Positions 46,252 through 53,673 of a DNA stretch of 64,000 nucleotides are shown piece by piece; positions within the stretch are counted from its first letter, which is position 1; the number at the start of each line of letters is the position of its first letter. The stretch is taken from the NCBI RefSeq assembly GCF_001633105.1, contig NZ_LUKZ01000002.1, forward strand, positions 211,698 to 275,697, given 5' to 3'. The notes under the pieces are model-generated. The model ran no database searches. It was given only the letters and a program-made list of their open reading frames with translations, and was not told the origin of the DNA. Source of the stretch: Acidovorax sp. GW101-3H11 (GTDB lineage: Bacteria; Pseudomonadota; Gammaproteobacteria; Burkholderiales; Burkholderiaceae_C). A program made the position numbers and the translations under genes.

Positions 46252-47346
46252 TCAGCTCGGGAGCATCGTGGCGATATGCCCGGCGCGCGGGTCGCCGCTG
46301 CCCGCCAGCACGCTCGCAAACAGCGCTTGGGTGGCCTGGGGCCCCGCATGCTGCTGCACTACCAGCCAGGGCTGCGGCCCGGCCGACACGGCGGTGCTGA
46401 ACTGGTTCCAGGCCGCCACCAGGCGCTCGTTCAAGCCCTGGGCGCCCCAGTCGGTGTGGCGCTTCTTGACCTGGGCGGGAGCGAAGAACATCACTGGGCG
46501 CGGGCCGGGCAGCTGGCCTGCGCCGCCCAGATCGCCCACATGGCTCGCACCCACCGAGCAGCTGTAGGCCAGGCCCGTGAAGTGGGCATGGATGCGCTGG
46601 CGCAGGCCCACGCTGCCTGCAAAGTCGATGTACACGCTGGGCGTGGCGCCGTCGAGGGTGTCCAGTGCGTCGTAGGTGACCACGCGGTGGTAGCAGCCCA
46701 GGCTCTCGCAAAACGCCACATTGCCGGGCGAGGTGAGGCCGATGACCTCGATGCCCTCGCGCTGTGCGAGCTGGAATGCTGTGCCGTAGGCGGTTTTGCT
46801 CGACGCACTGGACAGCAGCATGCGCCGGGCGCCAAAGAACTGCTGGTCGGCCAGAAAGTCGTCGATGAGCCACGAGGTGATGAACAGCGGCCGCAGCAGC
46901 GCCTGCACGTCCTCGTTGTCGGCGCGGTACAGCCCGTCGGTGCGGGTGCGCAGGTAGTGGTTGTAGACCGCGTGCAGGCCTGCGCGGTGGGCGGCGCCGT
47001 CGCTGAAGCCCGTGGGGTTGACGCGCTGGGGCGAGAGTACGGCCTGTTCGGCCATGGGCCAGTAGCCATAGAGGCGCTCGCCCACGGCCACCTCGGGGTG
47101 CTGTGACTCGGTCACCGTGCCAAAGCCCCACACGGGCACGATGCCCCAGCCCGCCTCGCCGGTGGGGAAGAACTGCCAGTAGTTCAACATGTCGCCCAGC
47201 GCGGCGTAGGTGATGTTGTTGGCCGTGAGGGCGAAGGAATCGACCCGCACGCGGACCTGGCCGTCGGCCAGCGGGGTGTCGTCGGTGGTCAACAGGCGGG
47301 TGCTGGCCAGCTGGTCCTGGCGCACGAGGAGGGTGGTGGTGCTCAT
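46252..47346 (-). CDS. DUF2855-family protein (MDR-like fold)
   Basis: The 364-residue protein belongs to DUF2855, distantly related to medium-chain reductases. It opens TTLLVRQDQLASTRLLT, has FALTANNITYAALGDMLNYW and WGFGTVTES in the N-terminal barrel. The Rossmann-like half has LLSSASSKTAYGTAFQLA and VIGLTSPGNVAFCESLGCY, where a nucleotide would bind. The family's reaction is not established. It ends 44 bp before srkA on the same strand. Confidence 0.85.
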   Translation of the reverse strand: MSTTTLLVRQDQLASTRLLTTDDTPLADGQVRVRVDSFALTANNITYAALGDMLNYWQFFPTGEAGWGIVPVWGFGTVTESQHPEVAVGERLYGYWPMAEQAVLSPQRVNPTGFSDGAAHRAGLHAVYNHYLRTRTDGLYRADNEDVQALLRPLFITSWLIDDFLADQQFFGARRMLLSSASSKTAYGTAFQLAQREGIEVIGLTSPGNVAFCESLGCYHRVVTYDALDTLDGATPSVYIDFAGSVGLRQRIHAHFTGLAYSCSVGASHVGDLGGAGQLPGPRPVMFFAPAQVKKRHTDWGAQGLNERLVAAWNQFSTAVSAGPQPWLVVQQHAGPQATQALFASVLAGSGDPRAGHIATMLPS

Positions 47347-47451
47347 GCCGCGACGCTAAACGAAAGCGGGCTTGCGCTCAAGCGGGGTGCGCCGCCTGGG
47401 CGACAGGGGGCCGGGGATGGGCGCCTGATCCACGCCAACAGCACACAGCCG

Positions 47452-47531
47452 TTCACGCTGAGCTTGTCGAAGCGCTGCGCAGGGCTTCGACCCTTCGACG
47501 AAGCTCAGGACAGGCAAGCTCAGCCGAACGG
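47452..47531. repeat. CTTCGACAAGCTCAGG-type palindromic repeat
   Basis: Contains CACGCTGAGCTTGTCGAAG and CTTCGACGAAGCTCAGGACA as facing arms, followed by AAGCTCAGCCGAACGG. This resembles the abundant extragenic palindromes of many proteobacteria. Confidence 0.7.
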
Positions 47532-47600
47532 GCTGTGATGGCGGAGCGTGAGCCGTATCAGTTGTCCATGGCGCTGATGAAACGGGCGCGGCCCGAGCCA

Positions 47601-47700
47601 GTGCCCCCGTGCAAGGGCCGCCCCGCCGCACCGGGGGCGTCCCCCACCCGCTTTGCACAGCAAGGCGAGAGAGGGGGAAGGCGCGAAGCGACTCAGGGGG
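47601..47700 (-). repeat. Family B 3'-end repeat
   Basis: Shares CAAGGGCCGCCCCGCCGC and GGGGGAAGGCGCGAAGCG with the copies at 19431 and 52611. Confidence 0.75.
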
Positions 47701-47712
47701 TGTTTCACTTCA

Positions 47713-49152
47713 TCAGCCCGGGAACGTCTGGCCCAGCTGCTCAAACGGCAGCGCCTGTTTGACCAGGATGACGGTGCAGGGCGCGTCGCGCGCCACGCGG
47801 ATGGGCACGGTGTCGATGAAGCGCTGCATCTGCAGCCCGTGCGTGGCGGCGCCCACGATCATCATGCTCGCATGGTTGCTGGCTGCGTAGCGCACCAGGG
47901 CCTGGGCTACGTCGCTGGCTTCCAGCACGTGGTAGCTCACGGCATGGCCGGTCAGGTCCAGTCCTTGGGCCCATTGGCGCAGGCGGGCCATGTGCTGGCG
48001 GTGCAGCGTGGTTTCGCTGCGCTCGCTGTCGCTGGTGCTGCTGGCGCTGGGCGAGATCACCGTCACGCAGGCCAGCCGCGCGCCGGGGCGGATGCCCAGT
48101 GAGCGCGCCACGGCCTGGCGCAGTGAATACAGCGTGGCATCGCTCACATCGGCATGGGGCACGGCGACCATGAGGATGGGCGTGTCTTCGATCTGCGCCG
48201 ACGGCAGCGGGCTGGGCTGGTAGTGCATGCCCGCCGCGCGCAGCCAGCGCTTGAAATGGGTGGAGAGGGGCGTGCGCTCGGTGCGCTCGCCGCGTTCGGT
48301 CATCAGCACCTGATCGGGGTGGGTCAGATCGAACGCCAGGTGCGCGGCCGAGGGGTAGCGGTGGGATGCCTCGGGCTCCAGACAGCGCAGGATGACCTCC
48401 TGCAGCCAGGGCGGGATGTCGGCGCGGTGCTTGCGCGGCGGAGCGGGCGTCATCCATAGGCGCTGGCGCATGCCACCGCTGGTGGTGGGCGCACCAAACG
48501 GCAGCTCGCCGGTGGCCAGCTCGTACAGCATCACGCCGATGGCAAAGATGTCGCTGCGCGGGTCGCCGCGCACGCCCACCACCTGCTCGGGCGCGATCCA
48601 GGCGGGCGAGCCCACGGCCTGGCGCATCTCCTCGGCCAGCAGGTCGGGGTAGTGGGCGTGGTACGAGAGGCCAAAGTCCAGCAGCACGGCGCTGCCATCG
48701 TCTTTGATGAGCACGTTGGCGGGCTTGAGGTCCAGGTGGCACACGTTCTGCTGGTGCAGGCTGTGCGCTGCGTGCGCCGTGGCCGCGCCCAGGCGGGCGA
48801 TGGTTGCCGTGTCGCAGCGCCCCGGCGCTTCATCCAGCCAGTGCTGCAGCGTCTGGCCGGGGATGTACTCCATGACCAGGTACGGCAGCCGCACCAGGTC
48901 GCCCGCCGCCACAAAACGCGGCACATGCGGGCCGCTGAGCACGGGCAGGATCTGCAGCTCCACCTCGAAGCTCACGATGTTCTCGGCCCCGTCGCCCGCC
49001 GTCATACGCGGGATCTTCATCGCCATGGCAAAGCCGGGGCTGCGGCCTTCTTGCGCGTATTCCACGGCGTAGATGTGGGCCATGCCGCCCGCGTGGATGC
49101 AGTCCACCACGCGGAAGCCGTCGATCTCGGTGCCGGGCTCCAGCAGCTTCAT
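47713..49152 (-). CDS. Ser/Thr protein kinase fused to a UspA domain
   Basis: The 479-residue cytosolic protein joins a Hanks-type kinase to a universal-stress domain. The kinase (residues ~10-290) shows a glycine loop (IHAGGMAHIYAVEYA), catalytic HLDLKPANVLI, DFGLSYHAHYPDL and PAWIAPEQVVG. The UspA part (residues ~325-470) starts TPILMVAVPHADVSDATLYS and ends MMIVGAATHGLQMQRF ... DAPCTVILVK, near the nucleotide-binding signature. A histidine follows the HRD position as HLD, so activity is expected. Its ATG is one base after the metallophosphoesterase stop, so both are translated together, perhaps as an opposing kinase-phosphatase pair. Confidence 0.88.
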   Translation of the reverse strand: MKLLEPGTEIDGFRVVDCIHAGGMAHIYAVEYAQEGRSPGFAMAMKIPRMTAGDGAENIVSFEVELQILPVLSGPHVPRFVAAGDLVRLPYLVMEYIPGQTLQHWLDEAPGRCDTATIARLGAATAHAAHSLHQQNVCHLDLKPANVLIKDDGSAVLLDFGLSYHAHYPDLLAEEMRQAVGSPAWIAPEQVVGVRGDPRSDIFAIGVMLYELATGELPFGAPTTSGGMRQRLWMTPAPPRKHRADIPPWLQEVILRCLEPEASHRYPSAAHLAFDLTHPDQVLMTERGERTERTPLSTHFKRWLRAAGMHYQPSPLPSAQIEDTPILMVAVPHADVSDATLYSLRQAVARSLGIRPGARLACVTVISPSASSTSDSERSETTLHRQHMARLRQWAQGLDLTGHAVSYHVLEASDVAQALVRYAASNHASMMIVGAATHGLQMQRFIDTVPIRVARDAPCTVILVKQALPFEQLGQTFPG

Positions 49153-49153
49153 G

Positions 49154-49912
49154 TCACTGGCCTTTTTCCAAGCGGTCGGCGTAGAAGCCCGGCAGGCAGG
49201 CGGCGCGGATGGCGGCGGCGGCGGCCAGGTGGTCATACGGCACGCGGTAGAAGGTGATCTGCTTGGCGGTGTCGTCAAACAGCGCGTACATGGCGCGCGC
49301 GTCGCCGTCGCGCGGCTGGCCCACCGAGCCCACGATGCCCAGCCACTGGCGGTGCGTTGGCACGGGCACCGGCACGCCGGGCTCGGGCGCAAAGCGCATC
49401 AGCTTGGCGGTGGGCGTGAGGAAGTACAGCACCTGCTCGTGCACATGGCCGCAGAACACGTAGCGGATGGCGGGGTCGATACCCTGCGCGGCCGTCATGC
49501 TGCGCTCGGCGGCGTTGGAGTCCTCGACATACCGCCACTGCGCGGGCATGTCGGCACTGGCGTGCACCAGCAGCGCGCTGCTGCCCAGGCGTGCGGTGAG
49601 CGGCAGGGACTGCAAAAAGGCAATGTGGCTGTTGCCCAACTGGTCGTGTGTCCACTGCGCGCCCAGCTCGCTGCGGTTGCGCGGGTTGGCGGGGGGCGTC
49701 AGGGCCATGGCGTCGTGGTTGCCCAGCACACACAGGGCGCCTTGCCGGGCCAGGTCACGCACTTGCTCCACCACGGCCACGGGCTCGCCACCGTAGCCCA
49801 CCAGGTCGCCCAGCAGCGCAAATTGTTCGGCGCCCTGGGCGCGGGCGTGCTGCAGGCAGGCGTCCAGGGCCTGGCGGTTGGCGTGGATGTCGGACAGCAG
49901 GGCGATTTTCAT
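49154..49912 (-). CDS. Calcineurin-like metallophosphoesterase
   Basis: The 252-residue enzyme has all dinuclear metal motifs: LLSDIHANRQALD, GDLVGYGGEP, VLGNHD, LLVHAS and CGHVHEQ. This is the YfcE/protein-phosphatase-like branch, and the GDLVGYG form resembles bacterial phosphoprotein phosphatase relatives. It is the first gene of a two-gene unit with the kinase-UspA fusion. Whether it acts on the kinase or its targets is inference. It begins 134 bp after the DUF1304 gene, which ends at a strong terminator. Confidence 0.9.
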   Translation of the reverse strand: MKIALLSDIHANRQALDACLQHARAQGAEQFALLGDLVGYGGEPVAVVEQVRDLARQGALCVLGNHDAMALTPPANPRNRSELGAQWTHDQLGNSHIAFLQSLPLTARLGSSALLVHASADMPAQWRYVEDSNAAERSMTAAQGIDPAIRYVFCGHVHEQVLYFLTPTAKLMRFAPEPGVPVPVPTHRQWLGIVGSVGQPRDGDARAMYALFDDTAKQITFYRVPYDHLAAAAAIRAACLPGFYADRLEKGQ

Positions 49913-49991
49913 GGGGTTGTCTCCAACCCCATCATCGCGCCCATGGCTGAATGCCAGCTTGCAGGTGGCAGTGCTGGCCTGGATTCAAAGC

Positions 49992-50034
49992 AAAAATAGC
50001 TGTTACCGCCCGTCTATAGGGCGGTAACAGCTAT
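49992..50034 (-). terminator. Strong terminator after the ohrR-ohr-DUF1304 operon
   Basis: A perfect 16-bp stem (49996-50011 with 50019-50034; arm GGGCGGTAACAGCTAT) and a 7-base loop is followed on the minus strand by TTTTTGC. The sequence resembles family A repeats (AAAAATAGCTGTTACCGCCC), so a repeat copy may have been turned into the terminator. It starts 12 bp after the DUF1304 stop. Confidence 0.9.
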
Positions 50035-50046
50035 GGATTTGATAGC

Positions 50047-50433
50047 TCAGAGGCTGCGCTGTGCGGCGGGTTTTTTGTCCAGCGCCAGCACCAGGCCCAG
50101 CGCGATGATCGCGGGCAGCGCCTGGCTGAAGAAGATCTTGGGCGCTGCGGTGGCGGCACCAAACACCCCGGCCACGATCACGCAGGCCAGGAAGAAGATC
50201 TTGAACACCCGGTTGCCGGTGAACAGCCCCCAGAACAGGCCTGCCGCCAGAAAACCGTTGTACAGCCCCTGGTTGGCCGCCAGCGTGGTGGTGGCGTCCG
50301 CCAGCTCCTGGGTAAGGTTGAAGGTTTTCATGCCCAGGGGCTTGTTCCAGAAGAACATTTCGAGCACGAGGATGTACACATGCTCGATGGCCACCAGGGC
50401 CACCGCGATGCGGGGAAGCAACTGGCGGCCCAT
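50047..50433 (-). CDS. DUF1304-family membrane protein
   Basis: A 128-residue inner-membrane protein with four predicted helices, including IAVALVAIEHVYILVLEMFF and FKIFFLACVIVAGVFGAATA. The EH-x-YI-x(3)-EMF-x-W motif in the first helix marks the DUF1304 family, whose function is not known. It follows ohr by three bases, so it belongs to the peroxide-response operon. Confidence 0.85.
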   Translation of the reverse strand: MGRQLLPRIAVALVAIEHVYILVLEMFFWNKPLGMKTFNLTQELADATTTLAANQGLYNGFLAAGLFWGLFTGNRVFKIFFLACVIVAGVFGAATAAPKIFFSQALPAIIALGLVLALDKKPAAQRSL

Positions 50434-50436
50434 GGC

Positions 50437-50853
50437 TTACACCAGCGTGATGGTCACGTCGATGTTGCCGCGCGTGGCGTTGGAGTAGGGGCAGACCTGG
50501 TGGGCTGCGTCCACCAGCTTCTGGGCGGTTTCCTTGTCCAGGCCGGGCAGGCTGATGGCCAGGCGGGCGGCGATGCCGTAGGCGTTCGGGATAGGGCCCA
50601 GGTCCACTTCGGCGTCGATGGACACGTCCTGGGGCACGGGGATGCCGATCTTGCCGCCGACGGCCTTCATCGCGCCGATGAAGCAGGCGGCGTAGCCGGA
50701 GGCAAACAGCTGCTCGGGGTTGGTGCCGGTGCCGGAGGTGCCGGGCGAGGACAGCTTGACTTCCAGGCGGCCGTCATCGGTCTTGGCGGCGCCGTCGCGG
50801 CCGCCGGTCACGTGCGACTTGGCGGTGTACAGGACTTTTTCGAGTGTGGTCAT
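50437..50853 (-). CDS. ohr: Organic hydroperoxide resistance protein Ohr
   Basis: Thiol peroxidase of the Ohr/OsmC fold that reduces fatty-acid hydroperoxides using lipoylated proteins. The 138-residue product has the catalytic Cys57 ([10 protein letters not shown]) and resolving Cys121 ([12 protein letters not shown]). Arg19 and Glu47 are placed to activate the first. Length is standard. AAGGAAGACACC precedes the ATG. It lies 72 bp after ohrR, and both are read from the ohrR promoter. Confidence 0.95.
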   Translation of the reverse strand: MTTLEKVLYTAKSHVTGGRDGAAKTDDGRLEVKLSSPGTSGTGTNPEQLFASGYAACFIGAMKAVGGKIGIPVPQDVSIDAEVDLGPIPNAYGIAARLAISLPGLDKETAQKLVDAAHQVCPYSNATRGNIDVTITLV

Positions 50854-50925
50854 GGTGTCTTCCTTGCGGTTGTTGCCCACTGGCGGGCGGTGGAGGGAAT
50901 CGGTGTTTGCGTGGTCTGCAGGCCG

Positions 50926-51390
50926 TCAGCGTTGCTCGCTGAGCCGGGCCCTCAGCTGCTTGAGTTCGGTGGTCAGGGCGGTCAGCTCGGCAATCGAGCA
51001 CTGGCTGCTTTGCAGCACGCATGGCGGGATGGCCTCGGCCTGGTCGCGCAGCGCGCGGCCCTCGGCCGTGAGGGTGATGCGCACGCGGCGCTCGTCCTGC
51101 ACATCGCGCAGCCGGGCAATCTGGCCCTGCGCCTCCAGGCGCTTGAGCAGTGGCGTGAGCGTGCCGGAGTCGAGAAACAGGCGCTCGCCCAGCTCGGACA
51201 CCGTCACGCCGTCCTGCTCCCACAGCACCAGCATCACGAGGTACTGCGGGTAGGTCAGGCCGATGCGGTCGAGCAGGGGCTTGTAGAGCTTGGTCATCGC
51301 CAGCGAGGCGGAATACAGCGCAAAGCAGACCTGGTTGTCCAGCCGCAGGATGGCGGGGCTGGGAGTGGAGGGGGTGCTGGGGCTGGGCAT
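50926..51390 (-). CDS. ohrR: MarR-family peroxide sensor OhrR (2-Cys type)
   Basis: Repressor of ohr that is inactivated by organic hydroperoxides. The 154-residue product has the reactive cysteine at 22 ([13 protein letters not shown]) in the family-typical position. It has the winged helix [17 protein letters not shown] ... [17 protein letters not shown]. Two C-terminal cysteines (124 and 131, in [10 protein letters not shown]) fit a 2-Cys mechanism with an intersubunit disulfide. The perfect palindrome AATTGCGTGCAATT 24 bp before the start is a likely operator, so the protein represses its own operon. Confidence 0.93.
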   Translation of the reverse strand: MPSPSTPSTPSPAILRLDNQVCFALYSASLAMTKLYKPLLDRIGLTYPQYLVMLVLWEQDGVTVSELGERLFLDSGTLTPLLKRLEAQGQIARLRDVQDERRVRITLTAEGRALRDQAEAIPPCVLQSSQCSIAELTALTTELKQLRARLSEQR

Positions 51391-51414
51391 GGGGTGAATT
51401 GTGGCGGGTTATTT

Positions 51415-51428
51415 AATTGCGTGCAATT
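51415..51428. promoter_or_regulatory. OhrR operator candidate
   Basis: AATTGC-GT-GCAATT is a perfect palindrome in an AT-rich stretch 25-38 bp before the ohrR start codon. MarR/OhrR sites are AT-rich palindromes of this kind. Confidence 0.65.
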
Positions 51429-51684
51429 GAATTTTGTAAAACCTTGTTGCAGGCGAGGACGGGCTGGATGGAGAGTTGCGGAGACTCGGCCGATGGTAGA
51501 CGCGCGCCTGTACAAGGCGTAGTTCGAGTCTGATTGCTATATTTTTAATAGCTAATTTGGCATATTGAACGGGCGGTAACGGCCATTTTTGCTTGAACTT
51601 TTGTGTGCTCCAGGCGCATGAAGGCCGCCGACCCGGCCAGGAGGGGCGTGGGGTGGCGGAGCCCGCAGCCGCCCCCGGCTCCGA
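51429..51684. other. Spacer before ohrR with a family A repeat
   Basis: No gene is found. A family A repeat lies at 51533-51595, 90-150 bp after the enoyl-CoA hydratase stop. The stretch next to ohrR probably carries its promoter. Confidence 0.5.
51533..51595 (-). repeat. Family A interspersed repeat (inverted copy)
   Basis: On the minus strand it reads GCAAAAATGGCCGTTACCGC, CCGTTCAATATGCC, then TAGCTATTAAAAATATAGC. It is closest to the terminator-like copy at 49992. Confidence 0.75.
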
Positions 51685-52503
51685 TCAGCGCCCGCTGAAC
51701 TGCGCGGGCCGCCGCTCCACAAAAGCGCGCACGCCCTCGGCGGCGTCCTCGCTGTTGGCCAGCGCCTTCTGCACCGGGATGAACTCGGCCACGGCCGCCG
51801 CCTGCCCCTGCTCGATGGCCTTGAGCACATTGAGCCGCGTGGCCACCACGGCCAGCGGGGCCTGGGCCTCGATGCGCTGCGCGATGGCAATGGCTTCATC
51901 GAGGACCTGCGCGGCGGGCACCACCTTTTGCACAAAGTTCAGCCGGTAGGCTTCGCTGCTGCCGAACTCGTCGGCCGTGAGCAGGTGCAGCAGCGCGTTG
52001 CCCGTGCCCGCGCGCTCGGCCATGCGCAGCGTCGCGCCCCCCGTGGCCATGATGCCGCGCTGCACTTCCATCTGCGAAAAGCGGCAGTCATCCGCCGCGA
52101 CCACGATGTCGGCGCCCAGCATCAGCTCGATGCCCACCGTGAAGCAGATGCCCTTGACGGCCGCCACCATGGGCTTGGTGCGGCGCCGGTAGCCGGGCAG
52201 GCCGTAGTCGTGCGGCTCCACCAGGCCTTCGGGGATGGCTTTTTCGCCGCGCTGCATGTAGGCGCTCACAGCGGGCAGATCGAGCCCGGCGGTGAAGTGG
52301 TCGCCAAACGCGTGCAGCACGCCCACGCGCAGGGCGGGGTCGTCATCGAGGTGGGTGTAGGCCTCGGCCAGCTGGCGGAACATGGGTGGGGTCCAGCCAT
52401 TGCGCTTGGCGGGCCGGTTGATACCGATCAGCAGCACATGGCCGATGACCTGGGTGTCGATGTTGCCCTCGGGTGGGGGCGTGGTGGGGGTGATGTTTGT
52501 CAT
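51685..52503 (-). CDS. Enoyl-CoA hydratase/isomerase (crotonase) family protein
   Basis: A 272-residue crotonase-fold enzyme. The oxyanion-hole segments are LHAFGDHFTAGLDLPAVSAY and AVKGICFTVGIELMLGADIV, where CFTVGIEL replaces the more common GGGxEL loop. The catalytic-Glu position holds VQRGIMATGG. It may therefore act as an isomerase or hydrolase rather than hydratase. It is on the same strand as the 3-hydroxybutyryl-CoA dehydrogenase, about 190 bp downstream of it, so a beta-oxidation or short-chain acyl-CoA role is likely. Confidence 0.85.
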   Translation of the reverse strand: MTNITPTTPPPEGNIDTQVIGHVLLIGINRPAKRNGWTPPMFRQLAEAYTHLDDDPALRVGVLHAFGDHFTAGLDLPAVSAYMQRGEKAIPEGLVEPHDYGLPGYRRRTKPMVAAVKGICFTVGIELMLGADIVVAADDCRFSQMEVQRGIMATGGATLRMAERAGTGNALLHLLTADEFGSSEAYRLNFVQKVVPAAQVLDEAIAIAQRIEAQAPLAVVATRLNVLKAIEQGQAAAVAEFIPVQKALANSEDAAEGVRAFVERRPAQFSGR

Positions 52504-52610
52504 GGGCGCAGGTCTCCTGGCCCATGATTGAAAACGCTTAGCGTGCTGGGAGCCGTCTCAGCCGAGACAGTGCGACTGACCAACGTACGCGGCCTAAAAA
52601 ACTGGCGCGG

Positions 52611-52693
52611 CCCATGCCAGCGCCCCCGCGCAAGGGCCGCCCCGCCGCGCTGGGGGCGTCCCCCTGGGGGGAAGGCGCGAAGCGCCTCAGGGG
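52611..52693 (-). repeat. Family B 3'-end repeat
   Basis: Starts within three bases of the dehydrogenase stop. Contains CAAGGGCCGCCCCGCCGC and GGAAGGCGCGAAGCGCCTCA, the latter forming the hairpin GGCGC-GAA-GCGCC. Confidence 0.8.
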
Positions 52694-52696
52694 GAA

Positions 52697-53545
52697 TCAA
52701 TAGCTATACACGCCCTGGCCCGTCTTGCGACCCAGACGGCCCGCAGCCACCATTTCCTTGAGCAGCGGGCAGGGGCGGTACTTGCTGTCGCCAAACTCGG
52801 TCAGGTACACGTCCATCACGGCCAGGCACACATCCAGCCCGATCATGTCGGCCAGCGCCAGCGGGCCGATGGGCTGGTTGCAGCCCAGCTTCATGCCCGC
52901 GTCAATGTCCTCGGGCGTGGCCAGGCCTTCGGCCAGCACGAAGAAGGCCTCGTTGATCATGGGCACCAGGATGCGGTTGACCACAAAACCGGGCGCGTTC
53001 TTCACGGTGATGGGGCTCTTGCCCAGGGCTTCGGCCAGGGCCTTCACGGCGTCGTGGGTGGCGTCGCTGGTCTGCAGGCCGCGGATGATCTCCACCAGCG
53101 CCATCATGGGCACGGGGTTGAAGAAGTGCATGCCGATGAAACGGTCGGCACGGCTGGTGGCGGCGGCCAGCTTGGTGATGGAGATCGAAGAGGTGTTCGA
53201 TGCGATCAGCACCTCGGGCGCCACGATGGCATCCACCTGCTTCAGGATCTTGAGCTTGAGTTCGTAGTTTTCGGTGGCGGCCTCGATCACCAATTGCGCG
53301 GCCTTGAGGTCGTCGTAGCGGGTGGAGGTTTGGATGCGTGCCAGGGCCGCCGCCTTGTCGGCTTCGCTGATCTTTTCTTTCTTGATCAGGCGGTCCAGGC
53401 TGCCGGCCACGGTGGCCAGGCCTTTTTGCACTGCAGCATCGGAGATATCGACCATCACCACGTTGATGCCCGACACCGCACAGGCCTGTGCAATGCCGTT
53501 GCCCATGGTGCCTGCGCCGATGATGCCTACGGTCTGAATCGTCAT
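52697..53545 (-). CDS. 3-hydroxybutyryl-CoA dehydrogenase
   Basis: NAD-dependent enzyme converting 3-hydroxyacyl-CoA to 3-ketoacyl-CoA, 282 residues. It has the N-terminal Rossmann motif VGIIGAGTMGNGIAQACAVS and acidic VMVDIS for NAD choice. The catalytic His lies in IGMHFFNPVPMMALVEI, and VVNRILVPMINEAF and GCNQPIGPLALADMIGLD are typical. Length fits the short single-domain Hbd/PaaH type. The ATG of MTIQTVGI is chosen. It probably shares a pathway with the crotonase downstream. Confidence 0.94.
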   Translation of the reverse strand: MTIQTVGIIGAGTMGNGIAQACAVSGINVVMVDISDAAVQKGLATVAGSLDRLIKKEKISEADKAAALARIQTSTRYDDLKAAQLVIEAATENYELKLKILKQVDAIVAPEVLIASNTSSISITKLAAATSRADRFIGMHFFNPVPMMALVEIIRGLQTSDATHDAVKALAEALGKSPITVKNAPGFVVNRILVPMINEAFFVLAEGLATPEDIDAGMKLGCNQPIGPLALADMIGLDVCLAVMDVYLTEFGDSKYRPCPLLKEMVAAGRLGRKTGQGVYSY

Positions 53546-53673
53546 ATAGAGAGCCCTCTTCAAAGTGAAACGGATGGACGGAATGGTAAGGCGAATCGCA
53601 CGACCGTTCGGTTATCGTGCATTCACCCAGAACAAACAAACCGCCGCACAGCATGGCGGAGGAGACACACAAC

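Larger units (their letters stand above)
47347..47712. other. Intergenic region with two repeats
   Basis: No gene is supported in this 366-bp gap. It holds a palindromic GAGCTTGTCGAAG / CTTCGACGAAGCTC repeat at 47452-47531, of a kind seen widely in proteobacterial genomes, and a family B repeat at 47601-47700 that starts 12 bases after the kinase stop. Confidence 0.65.

Noticed and set aside
51463..51533. A tRNA-like stretch with GTTCGAGTCT resembling a T-arm
   Set aside because: No matching acceptor stem, D-arm or anticodon arm could be formed around it.
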